Origin: Streptomyces chartreusis NRRL 3882
GTDB taxonomy: Bacteria > Actinomycetota > Actinomycetes > Streptomycetales > Streptomycetaceae
Assembly (NCBI RefSeq): GCF_900236475.1
Contig: NZ_LT963352.1
Span: 6,948,001 to 7,012,000, forward strand
Reading direction: 5' to 3'
Length of the DNA: 64,000 bases
The notes below the pieces were generated by a model that was not told where the DNA came from, did no database searches, and saw only the letters and a list, made by a program, of their open reading frames with translations. The position numbers were made by a program, and so were the translations under genes. Below are positions 34,679 to 43,759 of this stretch, piece after piece (position 1 is the stretch's first letter; the number at the start of each line of letters is the position of its first letter).

Positions 34679-37600
34679 TTGTCGTCACCTTCCAAGTCGC
34701 CTTCGAGCTCCAGGTAGGTGGCGCGCAGCCGGTCCAGCGTCTCCGCGTCCGGCTCCGCCCACAGTCCGCGGTCGGCGGCCTCCAGCAGCCGCTCGGTGAT
34801 GCCGCGCAGCGCCCAGGGGTTGGACGTCTTCATGAAGTCCCGGTTCTCCGGGTCGAAGACGTACTCGGCGCTGAGTTTCTCGTACATCCAGTCGTCCACG
34901 ACCCCGGCCGTGGCGTCGTACCCGAACAGGTAGTCCACGGTCGCGGCCATCTCGAAGGCGCCCTTGTAGCCGTGCCGCCGCATGGCCGCCATCCAGCGCG
35001 GGTTGACCACCCGGGCGCGGAACACCCGGTGGGTCTCCTCGCCCAGCGTGCGGGTCTTCACCTGGTCCGGAGTGGCCGAGTCGCCCACGTACGCCTCGGG
35101 GCTCGCGCCCGTCAGATGGCGGACCATGGCGACCATGCCGCCGTGGTACTGGAAGTAGTCGTCGGCGTCGACGAGGTCGTGCTCCCGCGTGTCGACGTTC
35201 TTCGCGGCGACCGCGATCCGCCGGAACGCCGTCTCCATGTCGCCGCGCGCGGCCCGCCCGTCGAGGCCCCGCCCGTAGGCGTAGCCGCCCCAGACCGCGT
35301 ACACCTCGGCGAGGTCCGCGTCGGAGCGCCAGTTGCGCGCGTCGATCAGCGGCAGCAGACCGGCCCCGTACGCCCCCGGCTTGGAGCCGAAGATCCGGGC
35401 GGTCGCCCGGCGCCGGTCGCCGTGCTCGGCGGTGTCCTCGTCGGCGTGCGCCCGGACGTAGTTCTGCTCGGCGGGCTCGTCCAGCTCGGCGACCGCGCGG
35501 ACTGCGTCGTCGATCAGCCCCACCACATGCGGGAACGCGTCCCGGAAGAAGCCGGAGATCCGGACCGTCACGTCGATGCGCGGCCGGCCGAGCTCCTGCG
35601 GGGGGATCACCTCGAACCCGGTCACCCGGCGCGAGGCGTCGTCCCACACCGGGCGGCAGCCCAGCAGCGCCAGGATCTCGGCGATGTCATCGCCCTGGGT
35701 GCGCATGGCCGAGGTGCCCCACACCGTCAGGCCGACGGACTCCGGGTACTCACCGGTGTCGGTCAGGTACCGCTGCACCAGCGAGTCCGCGAGCGACTGC
35801 CCGACCTCCCAGCTCAGCCGGGACGGGATCGCCTTGGGGTCGACGGAGTAGAAGTTGCGCCCCGTCGGCAGGACGTTGACCAGACCGCGGGTTGGCGAGC
35901 CGGAGGGACCCGCCGGGACGTAACCGCCGTCCAGCGCCCGCAGGATGTGCCCGATCTCGTCGCTGGTCCCGGCCAGCCGCGGCACGACCTCCGTGCAGGC
36001 GAACTCCAGCACCGCCACGGCGTCGGCGACGTCCCCGCCGAGCACCTCCCGGACCAGCGCCGGGGCCTCGGCGACCGCCCAGCCGCGCTCCTCCATGCCC
36101 TCCGCGATCCGCCGGCACAGCTGCTCCAGCAGGTCGATCGCGTCGGCGGCGGTGCGCGCCGGGCCCGCCACCAGCTCCGTCAGCTCCGCCGGCACCTTCA
36201 CCGCAGCGCCCGGCTCGGCCAGCAACTCCTTCTCCACCAGCCCGAAGTGCGCCGCCAGCGCCGCCCTGAGCCCGGGCAGCGCGTCGGCCTGCCCGCCCCA
36301 CACCTGCGAGGCGCGCAGCACCGCCAGCACGAGGTTGACGCGCGGCTCACCGACCGGGCCGCCGCCCAGGATGTGCAGGCCGTCGCGGATCTGCACGTCC
36401 TTGATCTCGCACAGATAGCCGTCGATGTGCATGACGAACTCGTCGAACGCGTCGTCGTCCGGCTGCTCGTCGACATGCAGGTCGTGATGGAGCTCGGCGG
36501 CCTTGACGAGGGTCCAGATCTGCGCGCGCACGGCCGGGGCCTTCGCCGGGTCCAGGTCGGAGACGAGCGCGTACTCGTCCAGGAGCTGCTCCAGCTTGGC
36601 CAGGTCGCCGTAGGTGTCGGCGCGGGCCATCGGCGGCACCAGGTGGTCGACGACCGTGGCGTGCCCGCGCCGCTTGGCCTGGGTGCCCTCGCCCGGGTCG
36701 TTGACGATGAACGGGTAGATCAGCGGCAGCTCCCCGAGCACGGCGTCCGGGGCGCACCCGCCGCTGAGCCCGAGGCCCTTGCCGGGCAGCCACTCCAGCG
36801 TGCCGTGCTTGCCCATGTGCACGATCGCGTCCGCGCCGAAACTGTTCTCCAGCCAGCGGTAGGCCGCCAGGTAGTGGTGGGACGGCGGCATGTCCGGGTC
36901 GTGGTAGATCGCGATCGGGTTCTCGCCGAAGCCGCGCGGCGGCTGGATCATCACCACGACGTTCCCGAACTGCAGGGACGCCAGCACGATGTCGTCCCCG
37001 TCGACGTAGAGGCTGCCCGGCGGCTCGCCCCACGCCTCGGTCATGGCGTCCCTCAGCTCCGGGTCGAGCTTCTCGAACCAGGCCCGGTAGTCCGCCAGCG
37101 GCACCCGGGCGGGCGCGGCGGCCAGCTGCTCGTCCGTCAGCCACTCCACGTCGTGCCCGCCGGCCTCGATGAGCCGGTGGATCAGCTCGTCGCCCTGGTC
37201 CGGGTACTCGGTGAGGCCGTACCCGGCGTCCTTGAGGGCGTCCAGCACCCGCACCGCCGAGGCCGGGGTGTCCAGCCCGACGGCGTTGCCGACGCGCGAG
37301 TGCTTGGTCGGGTACGCGGTGAAGACGAGCGCGAGCTTCTTGTCGGCGTTCGCCTTGTGCTTCAGCCGCGCGTGCCGTACGGCGATCCCGGCGACCCGCG
37401 CGGCCCGCTCCGGGTCGGCGACGTACACGGGCACGTCGTCCGCACCCTGCTCCTTGAACGAGAACGGCACGGTGATCAGCCGCCCGTCGAACTCCGGGAT
37501 GGCCACCTGCATCGCGGCGTCCATGGGGGAGAGGGCGGCGTCGGACGCCTCCCAGGCGCGCCGTGAGGACGTCAGGCACAGCCCTTGCAGCACGGGGATG

Positions 37601-38331
37601 TTCAGCTCGGCGAGGGCGCCGATGTCCCAGGACTCCTCGTCTCCGCCCGCGGAGGCCTGCGAGGCGTGGGTGCCGCCGGCGGCGAGGACGGTGGCGACGA
37701 GGGCGTCCGCCCGCCCGAGGAGCTCGTACAGCCCCGCGTCGGCCCCGCGCAGCGAACCGCAGTAGACGGGGAGGGCGTTGGCGCCCCGCGCCTCGATCGC
37801 ATCGCACAGGGTGTCCACGAAGGCGGTGTTGCCGCTCAGCTCGTGTGCCCGGTAGAAGAGCACGCCGACGGTCGGCCGGCCCGCCTCCTGCGCGCGCTCG
37901 CCGCGGACGCCGTACTCCGGCATCCGCTGTGGGGCTGCGAACCCCTCGCCCGTGAGCAGCACGGTGTCGGACAGGAACCGCGCCAGCTCGGTGAGGTTGG
38001 CCGGACCGCCCTCCACGAGGTACTTCAGCGCCTCCGCCACGACACCCGCCGGCACCGACGACTCGGCCATCAGCTCCGCGTCGGGCACCGCCTCGCCGCC
38101 CAGCAGCACGGTCGGGACGCCGGAGGCCTTCAGCGCGGCGAGCCCGTCCTCCCAGGCCCGCTTGCCGCCGAGCAGCCGCACGACGGCGATGTCCGCGCCG
38201 TCGAGGAGGGCCGGAAGCTCCTCCTGGACGTCCACGCGGGTCGGGTTGCCGATCCGGTACGAGGCACCGGAGGCGGCCCGGGCCGCCAGCAGGTCCGTGT
38301 CGGCGGTCGACAACAACAACACAGTGCTCAT
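34675..38331 (-). CDS. cobN: Cobaltochelatase large subunit
   Basis: The 1218-residue protein is the CobN/BchH-type catalytic subunit that inserts cobalt into hydrogenobyrinate a,c-diamide. Recognisable CobN stretches include IPVLQGLCLTSSRRAWE, TEYPDQGDELIHRLIEAGG, HMGKHGTLEWLPGKGLGLS and VTVRISGFFRDAFPHV near the C-terminal third. The length matches the family. The ATG at 38331 (MSTVLLLST) overlaps the cobQ stop by 4 nt; the frame stays open far upstream but that part is a shadow of cobQ. Confidence 0.96.
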   Translation of the reverse strand: MSTVLLLSTADTDLLAARAASGASYRIGNPTRVDVQEELPALLDGADIAVVRLLGGKRAWEDGLAALKASGVPTVLLGGEAVPDAELMAESSVPAGVVAEALKYLVEGGPANLTELARFLSDTVLLTGEGFAAPQRMPEYGVRGERAQEAGRPTVGVLFYRAHELSGNTAFVDTLCDAIEARGANALPVYCGSLRGADAGLYELLGRADALVATVLAAGGTHASQASAGGDEESWDIGALAELNIPVLQGLCLTSSRRAWEASDAALSPMDAAMQVAIPEFDGRLITVPFSFKEQGADDVPVYVADPERAARVAGIAVRHARLKHKANADKKLALVFTAYPTKHSRVGNAVGLDTPASAVRVLDALKDAGYGLTEYPDQGDELIHRLIEAGGHDVEWLTDEQLAAAPARVPLADYRAWFEKLDPELRDAMTEAWGEPPGSLYVDGDDIVLASLQFGNVVVMIQPPRGFGENPIAIYHDPDMPPSHHYLAAYRWLENSFGADAIVHMGKHGTLEWLPGKGLGLSGGCAPDAVLGELPLIYPFIVNDPGEGTQAKRRGHATVVDHLVPPMARADTYGDLAKLEQLLDEYALVSDLDPAKAPAVRAQIWTLVKAAELHHDLHVDEQPDDDAFDEFVMHIDGYLCEIKDVQIRDGLHILGGGPVGEPRVNLVLAVLRASQVWGGQADALPGLRAALAAHFGLVEKELLAEPGAAVKVPAELTELVAGPARTAADAIDLLEQLCRRIAEGMEERGWAVAEAPALVREVLGGDVADAVAVLEFACTEVVPRLAGTSDEIGHILRALDGGYVPAGPSGSPTRGLVNVLPTGRNFYSVDPKAIPSRLSWEVGQSLADSLVQRYLTDTGEYPESVGLTVWGTSAMRTQGDDIAEILALLGCRPVWDDASRRVTGFEVIPPQELGRPRIDVTVRISGFFRDAFPHVVGLIDDAVRAVAELDEPAEQNYVRAHADEDTAEHGDRRRATARIFGSKPGAYGAGLLPLIDARNWRSDADLAEVYAVWGGYAYGRGLDGRAARGDMETAFRRIAVAAKNVDTREHDLVDADDYFQYHGGMVAMVRHLTGASPEAYVGDSATPDQVKTRTLGEETHRVFRARVVNPRWMAAMRRHGYKGAFEMAATVDYLFGYDATAGVVDDWMYEKLSAEYVFDPENRDFMKTSNPWALRGITERLLEAADRGLWAEPDAETLDRLRATYLELEGDLEGDDK

Positions 38332-39839
38332 GCGGGTGCTCCCGGTGGAATGAAGGGCAGTCCTCGCGGCGCGCCCGACTCGATGAGCCGCCACAGCGCG
38401 TCCGTGTCCGCGTGCTGTTCGATCAGGTCGCCGAGCCGGTCGAGCTGCTCCTCGCGCAGCGCGGCGAACGAGGTGTCGGGCGCCGGCACGAAGCGGCGCC
38501 CGGCGGCGGCCGCGACCTCGCGCAGGAAGGCCCGCCGGAACCCGTCCGACTCCAGCGAGCCGTGCCAGTGCGTGCCCCAGGTCTGGCCGACCCGGCAGCC
38601 GTCCAGGAAGGCGTCCCCGCCCTGGACGTCGGCGACGCCGTGGTGGATCTCGTACCCCTCGACGCGCTCCCCGAGGGCCTCGCCCTCCGGCCGCGTGAGG
38701 GTCTTCTCGCGGGCGAACCGCACCCGCACGGGCAGGACCCCGAGCCCCTCGACATGGCCCCGGCGGCTCTCCACGTCGTCCTCGATGTGCGCGCCGAGGA
38801 TCTGGAAGCCGCCGCAGATCCCGAGGACGGGCCGCTGCTCGGCGGCCCTGCGCCGAAGCGCGTCGGCCAGTCCGCGCTCCCGCAGCCACTCCAGCGCACG
38901 GACGGTGCCGCGGGTCCCGGGCACGATGACGAGGTCGGCGTCGGCGAGTTCCTCCGGCCGGTCCACGAACCGCACGACGACACCGGGTTCGGCGGCCAGC
39001 GCGTCCACGTCCGTGAAGTTGGACATCAGCGGAACGGCACAGACCGCGACCCGCAGCACGTCCGCGCCGACCGGCGGGGCCACGACGGACTCCCGGACCG
39101 TCCCCCGCAGGGAGACCCGCAGCCCGTCCTCCTCGTCGATGCCCAGCCCGTGCCGGAAGGGCAGGACGCCGTACGTACGCCGCCCGGTGAGGCCCTGGAG
39201 CATGTCGAGCCCCGGCTCCAGCAGGGAGACGTCCCCCCGGAACTTGTTGACGAGGAACCCCGCGACGCACTCCTGGTCCTCGCGCGACAGCAGCGCCACG
39301 GTCCCGAAGAACGAGGCGAAGACACCGCCCCGGTCGATGTCGCCGACGACGAGCACGGGGAGCCCGGCGCCCCGGGCGATCCCCATGTTGACGATGTCGG
39401 TCCGGCGCAGATTGATCTCGGCGGGACTGCCCGCCCCCTCACAGATCACCGCGTCATACGTGCCCCGCAACTGCTCCAGACAGTCCAGCACGGTCCCGAG
39501 GAGCCGCTGCTGCCGTCCGCCGTGGTACCCGCGCGCGCTGAGCTCGCCGACCGGCTTGCCCAGCAGCACGACCTGGCTGCTGCGTTCACCACCGGGCTTG
39601 AGCAGCACCGGGTTCATCAGCGCGGTCGGTTCGACGCGGCAGGCCTGCGCCTGCATGGCCTGCGCCCGCCCGATCTCGGCGCCCTCCTTCGTCACGAAGG
39701 AATTCAGGGACATGTTCTGCGCCTTGAAGGGCGCGACCTTGACGCCCTGCCGCACCAGCCACCGGCAGATCCCGGCGGTCACGACGCTCTTGCCGGCGTC
39801 GGAGGTGGTACCGGCGACGAGAAGCCCACCGCCCGTCAT
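38328..39839 (-). CDS. cobQ: Cobyric acid synthase
   Basis: The 503-residue protein has an N-terminal P-loop (GTTSDAGKS, about 10-18) and a C-terminal glutamine amidotransferase domain with the nucleophile Cys in VLGICGGFQILG. It amidates positions b, d, e and g of adenosyl-cobyrinic acid diamide. PFKAQNMSLNS near residue 37 is typical of CobQ. Its ATG overlaps the cbiB stop by 4 nt. Confidence 0.96.
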   Translation of the reverse strand: MTGGGLLVAGTTSDAGKSVVTAGICRWLVRQGVKVAPFKAQNMSLNSFVTKEGAEIGRAQAMQAQACRVEPTALMNPVLLKPGGERSSQVVLLGKPVGELSARGYHGGRQQRLLGTVLDCLEQLRGTYDAVICEGAGSPAEINLRRTDIVNMGIARGAGLPVLVVGDIDRGGVFASFFGTVALLSREDQECVAGFLVNKFRGDVSLLEPGLDMLQGLTGRRTYGVLPFRHGLGIDEEDGLRVSLRGTVRESVVAPPVGADVLRVAVCAVPLMSNFTDVDALAAEPGVVVRFVDRPEELADADLVIVPGTRGTVRALEWLRERGLADALRRRAAEQRPVLGICGGFQILGAHIEDDVESRRGHVEGLGVLPVRVRFAREKTLTRPEGEALGERVEGYEIHHGVADVQGGDAFLDGCRVGQTWGTHWHGSLESDGFRRAFLREVAAAAGRRFVPAPDTSFAALREEQLDRLGDLIEQHADTDALWRLIESGAPRGLPFIPPGAPA

Positions 39840-40777
39840 GAGTCACGCCCTTTCGCGATGCGGCGCGCGGCGACACAGACACCGAGCGCGAGCCAGCCGA
39901 CACGCCTGGACAGCCGTACGGCCCGTTCGACGTCCCGGGTGCGCACCCCGCGCCCGGCCCCGTTGAGCACGGGCCGGTGCTCGACGCGCCCGCCGTACGA
40001 CAGGCTCCCGCCCAGCCGCACCCCGAGCGCCCCAGCGAACGAGGCCTCCACGGGCCCGGCGTTGGGGCTCGGGTGCCGGGCGGCATCGGCACGCCAGGCG
40101 CGCACCGCTCCCCGGGGATCGTCTCCTGCCAGGGCCGCGAGCACGGCGGTCAGCCGGGCCCCCGGCCAGCCCGCGAGATCGTCCAGCCGCGCGGAGGCCC
40201 ACCCGTAGCGCCGGTACCGGGCCGACTTGTGCCCGACCATGGCGTCGAGGGTGTTGACGGCCCGGAACCCGACGAGCCCCGGCACACCACCGACGGCCCC
40301 CCACACGAGCGCCCCCACGACCGCGTCGGAGGTGTTCTCGGCGACGGACTCGACCACGGCCCGGGCGATCCCGTCGGCGTCGAGCGCCTGCGGATCCCGC
40401 CCGCACAGATGCGGCAGCCGCGCCCGGGCCCCCTCGACGTCCCCCGCCTCCAGGGCACGCCCGATGGCCCGGGCCTCCCGCGCGAGCGAAGTCCCCCCGA
40501 CCACGGCCCAGGTGGCGGCGGCGGTCAGCACGACGGACGCGACGGCGGAGTCCCGCACGGCACGCTGGGCGACGCCGCCGAGCGTGACGGCACCTCCGGC
40601 ACACACCACGGTGTGCAGCGCGCCCCACCCCCGGTGGTCCCGCCACAACACCCGTTCCACGGCGCCCGCGGCCCGCCCGAACACGGCGACCGGATGCCCC
40701 CGGCGGGGATCGCCGAGCAGCAGGTCACCGATCAGACCGGCGGCGGCGCCGTACGCGAAGACGCGACCGGCACCCAT
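39836..40777 (-). CDS. cbiB: Adenosylcobinamide-phosphate synthase (CobD/CbiB)
   Basis: The 313-residue integral membrane protein attaches aminopropanol (phosphate) to cobyric acid. Family stretches are LLLGDPRRGHPVAVFGR, VVESVAENTSDAVVGALVWGAVGGVPG and FRAVNTLDAMVGHKSARYRRYGW. The ATG at 40777 (MGAGRVFAYG) fits the family although no strong ribosome binding site precedes it. It is the first gene of the operon and follows the cobalamin riboswitch by about 110 nt. Confidence 0.94.
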   Translation of the reverse strand: MGAGRVFAYGAAAGLIGDLLLGDPRRGHPVAVFGRAAGAVERVLWRDHRGWGALHTVVCAGGAVTLGGVAQRAVRDSAVASVVLTAAATWAVVGGTSLAREARAIGRALEAGDVEGARARLPHLCGRDPQALDADGIARAVVESVAENTSDAVVGALVWGAVGGVPGLVGFRAVNTLDAMVGHKSARYRRYGWASARLDDLAGWPGARLTAVLAALAGDDPRGAVRAWRADAARHPSPNAGPVEASFAGALGVRLGGSLSYGGRVEHRPVLNGAGRGVRTRDVERAVRLSRRVGWLALGVCVAARRIAKGRDS

Positions 40778-40888
40778 GGGCTCAGCCGGCCGCGTGGGCA
40801 GGCAGGGGTGGGGTGATGAACCTCGATCGGCAGCCGCGCATGGCGATATGTCCTCACTCAGGGTGTCCACGCCCTGGTTCGACTAGAC

Positions 40889-41032
40889 CGGCGGTGAGAG
40901 TTCCTGGCTCCCGGGGATTGCTACCCCGGTGACAGTGGCGGGACCGCGCCGGACTCGCACCGGCTTCCTCTCCTGCCGCCGTACTGGCCCCGGCAGTCCA
41001 CCACGGCCGGGTTCAGCCGTCAACTTGCCGTT
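40889..41032 (-). ncRNA. Cobalamin (B12) riboswitch
   Basis: On the minus strand the region shows the conserved aptamer core: GGAAGCCGGTGCGAGTCCGG, then GCGGTCCCGCCACTGTCA, a CCGGGG/CCCCGG hairpin and a B12 box (GAGCCAGGAACTCTCACCGC). The GCCACTG string is an invariant element of the class. It lies just upstream of cbiB, so adenosylcobalamin should repress the whole cobalamin operon. The outer boundaries are approximate. Confidence 0.93.
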
Positions 41033-41108
41033 GACCTGCGAGGGGAGAGTGTGGAGAAGCCCACACCGCCGCTGTGGCGCCGAGTTGGTCACCCCCGCCA
41101 ACACGGCA

Positions 41109-41144
41109 CCGGGCGGTACGGGACCCAAGTCCCGTACCGCCCGG
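41109..41144 (-). terminator. Strong terminator downstream of the phosphate transporter operon
   Basis: A perfect 15-bp stem (41109-41123 with 41130-41144) closes a 6-nt loop, 16 nt after the small membrane protein stop. It should end the transporter transcript and keep it from reading into the riboswitch. Confidence 0.85.
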
Positions 41145-41159
41145 CGGAGTCGATCGCGA

Positions 41160-41381
41160 TCAGGCCACGATCAGATAGATGCCGTATCCCACGGCCGCCG
41201 CACACGCTGCGAAGCACGCGTACGCACCCGTCACCGCGAGCCCCGCGGACCCGCCCTCCGCGGCCGCCCGCTCGCGGCGGGACAGGCCGGTGATGCCGAG
41301 GGTGAACAGGCCCACCAGGGCCACGGTGACCACGAGGCTGACGCCGAAGACGGAGCCGAGGGCCGCCCAGTCGATCTTCAT
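41160..41381 (-). CDS. Small membrane protein encoded with the phosphate transporter
   Basis: The 73-residue protein has two hydrophobic helices (about 8-30 and 45-70) joined by a charged loop (SRRERAAAEGG). The ATG at 41381 has AAGGAGAA about 10 nt upstream. It lies 34 nt downstream of the PiT transporter gene and before the terminator, so it is co-transcribed. I do not recognise a domain; an accessory role for the transporter is a guess from position. Confidence 0.8.
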   Translation of the reverse strand: MKIDWAALGSVFGVSLVVTVALVGLFTLGITGLSRRERAAAEGGSAGLAVTGAYACFAACAAAVGYGIYLIVA

Positions 41382-41415
41382 GGCAGAGGTTCTCCTTGTA
41401 ACCGAGTGGGCGGGA

Positions 41416-42666
41416 TCAGACCGGGGTGGTCGTGGTGGAGGGCTCGCGGTCGGCCGGGGCCGGCGCCGGGATCGTGGCGCTCGGCACGTCCGTGGCCGGG
41501 CCACCCGCGGGCGGCGGCGTCACCGCGGCCATCGCCGTGGTCACCACACCGGCCGGCTCCGCCTCGTCGGCGTCGTTGACGTTGGTGTGGTCGACGACCT
41601 CACGCCGCGAGATCTTCCAGATCGCCGCACTGGAGGCGACGAGGAAGACGGCCACCACCGCGGTGCCCCAGCTGCCGAAGCCGGTGACGTACTCGGCGAG
41701 CGCGCCCACCAGGGCCGCCGCCGGCAGGGTCAGACCCCACGCGACGAACATCCGCGTCGCCGTCGACCAGCGGACGACACCGCCCTTGCGGCCGAGCCCC
41801 GCGCCCATCACCGAGCCGGACACGGAGTGGGTGGTGGAGAGGGAGAAACCGATGTGCGAGGAGGCCAGGATGACCGTGGCCGCGCTGGTCTGGGCGGCGA
41901 AGCCCTGCTGCGGCTGGAGGTCGGTCAGGCCCTTGCCCATGGTGCGAATGATGCGCCAGCCACCCAGGTACGTGCCGAGAGCGATGGCGAGACCCGCCGA
42001 GAGGATGACCCACATGGGCGGGTCGGAGTCGGGGGCGACGGCACCGCCGGCGACCAGGGCGAGGGTGATGACACCCATCGTCTTCTGGGCGTCGTTGGTG
42101 CCGTGGGCCAGCGAGACCAGGCCCGCGGAGGCGATCTGGCCGGCCCGGTAGCCCTTCTCGGAGGCCTTGCCGTCGGCCTTCCTGCCGAGGGAGTACGTCA
42201 GCCGTGTGGCGAGCAGTGCCGCGATGCCCGCGACCACCGGGGCGGCGATCGCCGGGATCAGCACCTTGGTGACCAGGACGTCACCGTGCACCGCGCCGAC
42301 GCCCGCCGAGGCGATCGTGGCGCCGATCAGGCCGCCCATCAGGGCGTGCGAGGAGCTGGACGGCAGGCCGACCAGCCAGGTCAGCAGGTTCCAGAGGATC
42401 GCGCCGACCAGGGCGGCGAAGATGACCTCGGGACGGATGCCGGCCTCGTCGACGAGGCCTTTGGAGATCGTGTTGGCGACTTCCACGGACAGGAAGGCGC
42501 CGACCAGGTTGAGGACGGCGGACATGGCGACGGCGACCTTGGGCCTCATGGCGCCCGTGGAAATGGTCGTGGCCATCGCGTTCGCGGTGTCGTGGAAACC
42601 GTTCGTGAAATCGAACGCGAGTGCGGTTACCACCACAATCGCGAGGATCAGCGAGAAGCTTTCCAT
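41416..42666 (-). CDS. pit: Low-affinity inorganic phosphate transporter, PiT family
   Basis: The 416-residue membrane protein carries the two PiT signatures: DFTNGFHDTANAMATTISTGA near the N-terminus and LAHGTNDAQKTMGVITLAL near residue 190. About ten transmembrane segments are present. It would import metal-phosphate by proton symport. A two-unit PHO box ends 48 nt upstream of the ATG, so PhoR-PhoP control is likely. In gene order it corresponds to what I remember as pitH2 of S. coelicolor. Confidence 0.94.
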   Translation of the reverse strand: MESFSLILAIVVVTALAFDFTNGFHDTANAMATTISTGAMRPKVAVAMSAVLNLVGAFLSVEVANTISKGLVDEAGIRPEVIFAALVGAILWNLLTWLVGLPSSSSHALMGGLIGATIASAGVGAVHGDVLVTKVLIPAIAAPVVAGIAALLATRLTYSLGRKADGKASEKGYRAGQIASAGLVSLAHGTNDAQKTMGVITLALVAGGAVAPDSDPPMWVILSAGLAIALGTYLGGWRIIRTMGKGLTDLQPQQGFAAQTSAATVILASSHIGFSLSTTHSVSGSVMGAGLGRKGGVVRWSTATRMFVAWGLTLPAAALVGALAEYVTGFGSWGTAVVAVFLVASSAAIWKISRREVVDHTNVNDADEAEPAGVVTTAMAAVTPPPAGGPATDVPSATIPAPAPADREPSTTTTPV

Positions 42667-42713
42667 TTACCCAGGCAATCGTTCGAGGTCGTTGGCCCGT
42701 CGAACGTAGGTAA

Positions 42714-42735
42714 CCCGAGTGAACGGAAGATGAAC
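42714..42735 (-). promoter_or_regulatory. PHO box (PhoP-binding direct repeats)
   Basis: On the minus strand, two adjacent 11-nt units read GTTCATCTTCC and GTTCACTCGGG. They match the Streptomyces PHO box, which is built from 11-nt GTTCACC-like direct repeats. The site lies 48 nt upstream of the phosphate transporter start, a normal activator position. Confidence 0.75.
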
Positions 42736-42810
42736 TGGGAGGGGCGCAGGGGTGTCCGCATGCGAGGGGTGGTGTTCCGCCCCGCTGCCAGGCTCCCCGC
42801 GCCCCAGGGG

Positions 42811-43563
42811 TTAGGCGCCGCGCGCGAACTGTTTCAGTCGATGGAGTGATCCGTCGAAGAGGTTCTGATCCCCCGGAAGGCTCCCGGAGTCGTTGTCGTA
42901 CTGCCAGAAGGTCCACGAGGACCAGCCGGCCGGCAGGGTACCCGCGCTCGCGGCGTTGTAACGGGCGATCCACAAGGGGTGGTCGGCGGCGAAGGCGCGG
43001 CTGCTGCCCGTGCAGGTGTTCCACCAGTGGGTGGTCGTGTAGATCACCGGACGGCGGCCGGTGAGCCGCTCGACCTCGTCGCTGAACGACCTGATCCAGC
43101 CGACCATCCTCGCCTTGCTCAGGCCGTAGCACTTGTGCTTCTTGTCGTACGGGTTGTACTCGATGTCGAGCGCGGGCGGCAGCGTCCAGCCGTCGGCGGT
43201 CCAGCCGCCGCCATTGCGTACGAAATGCGCCGCCTGCGCCTGGCCCGACGACCGGTCGGGTATCGCGAAGTGGTAGGCGCCGCGGACGAGACCCGCCGTG
43301 CGCGATCCGTCGTACTGCCGGCCGAAGTAGGGGTTGCGGTAGCTGGTGGACTCCGTCGCCTTGACGTAGACGAACCTGGCGCCCTTCGCCTTCGCGTCGT
43401 GCCAGTCGATGTCCTTCTGGTGCGACGAGACGTCGTGTCCCTTGGGACGGCTCGCCCCCGAGGCGGGAGCCTCGGCGAGGGCGGTGCCTCCCATCACGAG
43501 TGCCGCCGCGTACACGGCGAGCCACCGGCCGCGGCGTCGGGACGGTGTGCGGTCACGGGCCAT
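42811..43563 (-). CDS. Secreted GH25 lysozyme-like muramidase
   Basis: The 250-residue protein has an Arg-rich signal peptide (about 1-35) and a glycoside hydrolase 25 domain. It contains the catalytic Asp in KGHDVSSHQKDIDW, VYVKATESTSYRNPYF, and the catalytic Glu in PALDIEYNPYD. It should cleave the N-acetylmuramic acid to N-acetylglucosamine bond of peptidoglycan outside the cell. The ATG at 43563 follows GGGGGGAA at short spacing; the frame is open 34 codons further upstream. It is divergent from the class II aldolase gene. Confidence 0.92.
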   Translation of the reverse strand: MARDRTPSRRRGRWLAVYAAALVMGGTALAEAPASGASRPKGHDVSSHQKDIDWHDAKAKGARFVYVKATESTSYRNPYFGRQYDGSRTAGLVRGAYHFAIPDRSSGQAQAAHFVRNGGGWTADGWTLPPALDIEYNPYDKKHKCYGLSKARMVGWIRSFSDEVERLTGRRPVIYTTTHWWNTCTGSSRAFAADHPLWIARYNAASAGTLPAGWSSWTFWQYDNDSGSLPGDQNLFDGSLHRLKQFARGA

Positions 43564-43759
43564 GATTCCCCCCGGAATGGCGACGTGCACGGCAAATCCC
43601 CCAGAGGGTATTGGAAGATCATTGGATATCCGAAGATCTCCAGCCAAGAGAGAACTCTGGGGCACATATGCGGGTATGTGCCCTTACGGAGGCGCGGCGT
43701 CCGGCCTAAAGTGCCCCCGCCCGGCGGCGCGTTGGGGGATCGCCTGGCAGGATCGCCGC

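Larger units (their letters stand above)
40778..41159 (-). other. Leader region of the cobalamin operon
   Basis: The 382 bases hold, in the direction of transcription, a strong terminator hairpin (41109-41144), the cobalamin riboswitch (about 41032-40889) and a 110-nt segment leading to cbiB. I see no gene in it. The promoter should lie between the terminator and the riboswitch, at about 41035-41105. Confidence 0.7.

Noticed and set aside
42785..42815. Second copy of the dispersed TCGCGCAGTTCCCCGCGCCC repeat
   Set aside because: Only a short match (CTCCCCGCGCCCC) is present, too little to call a copy.
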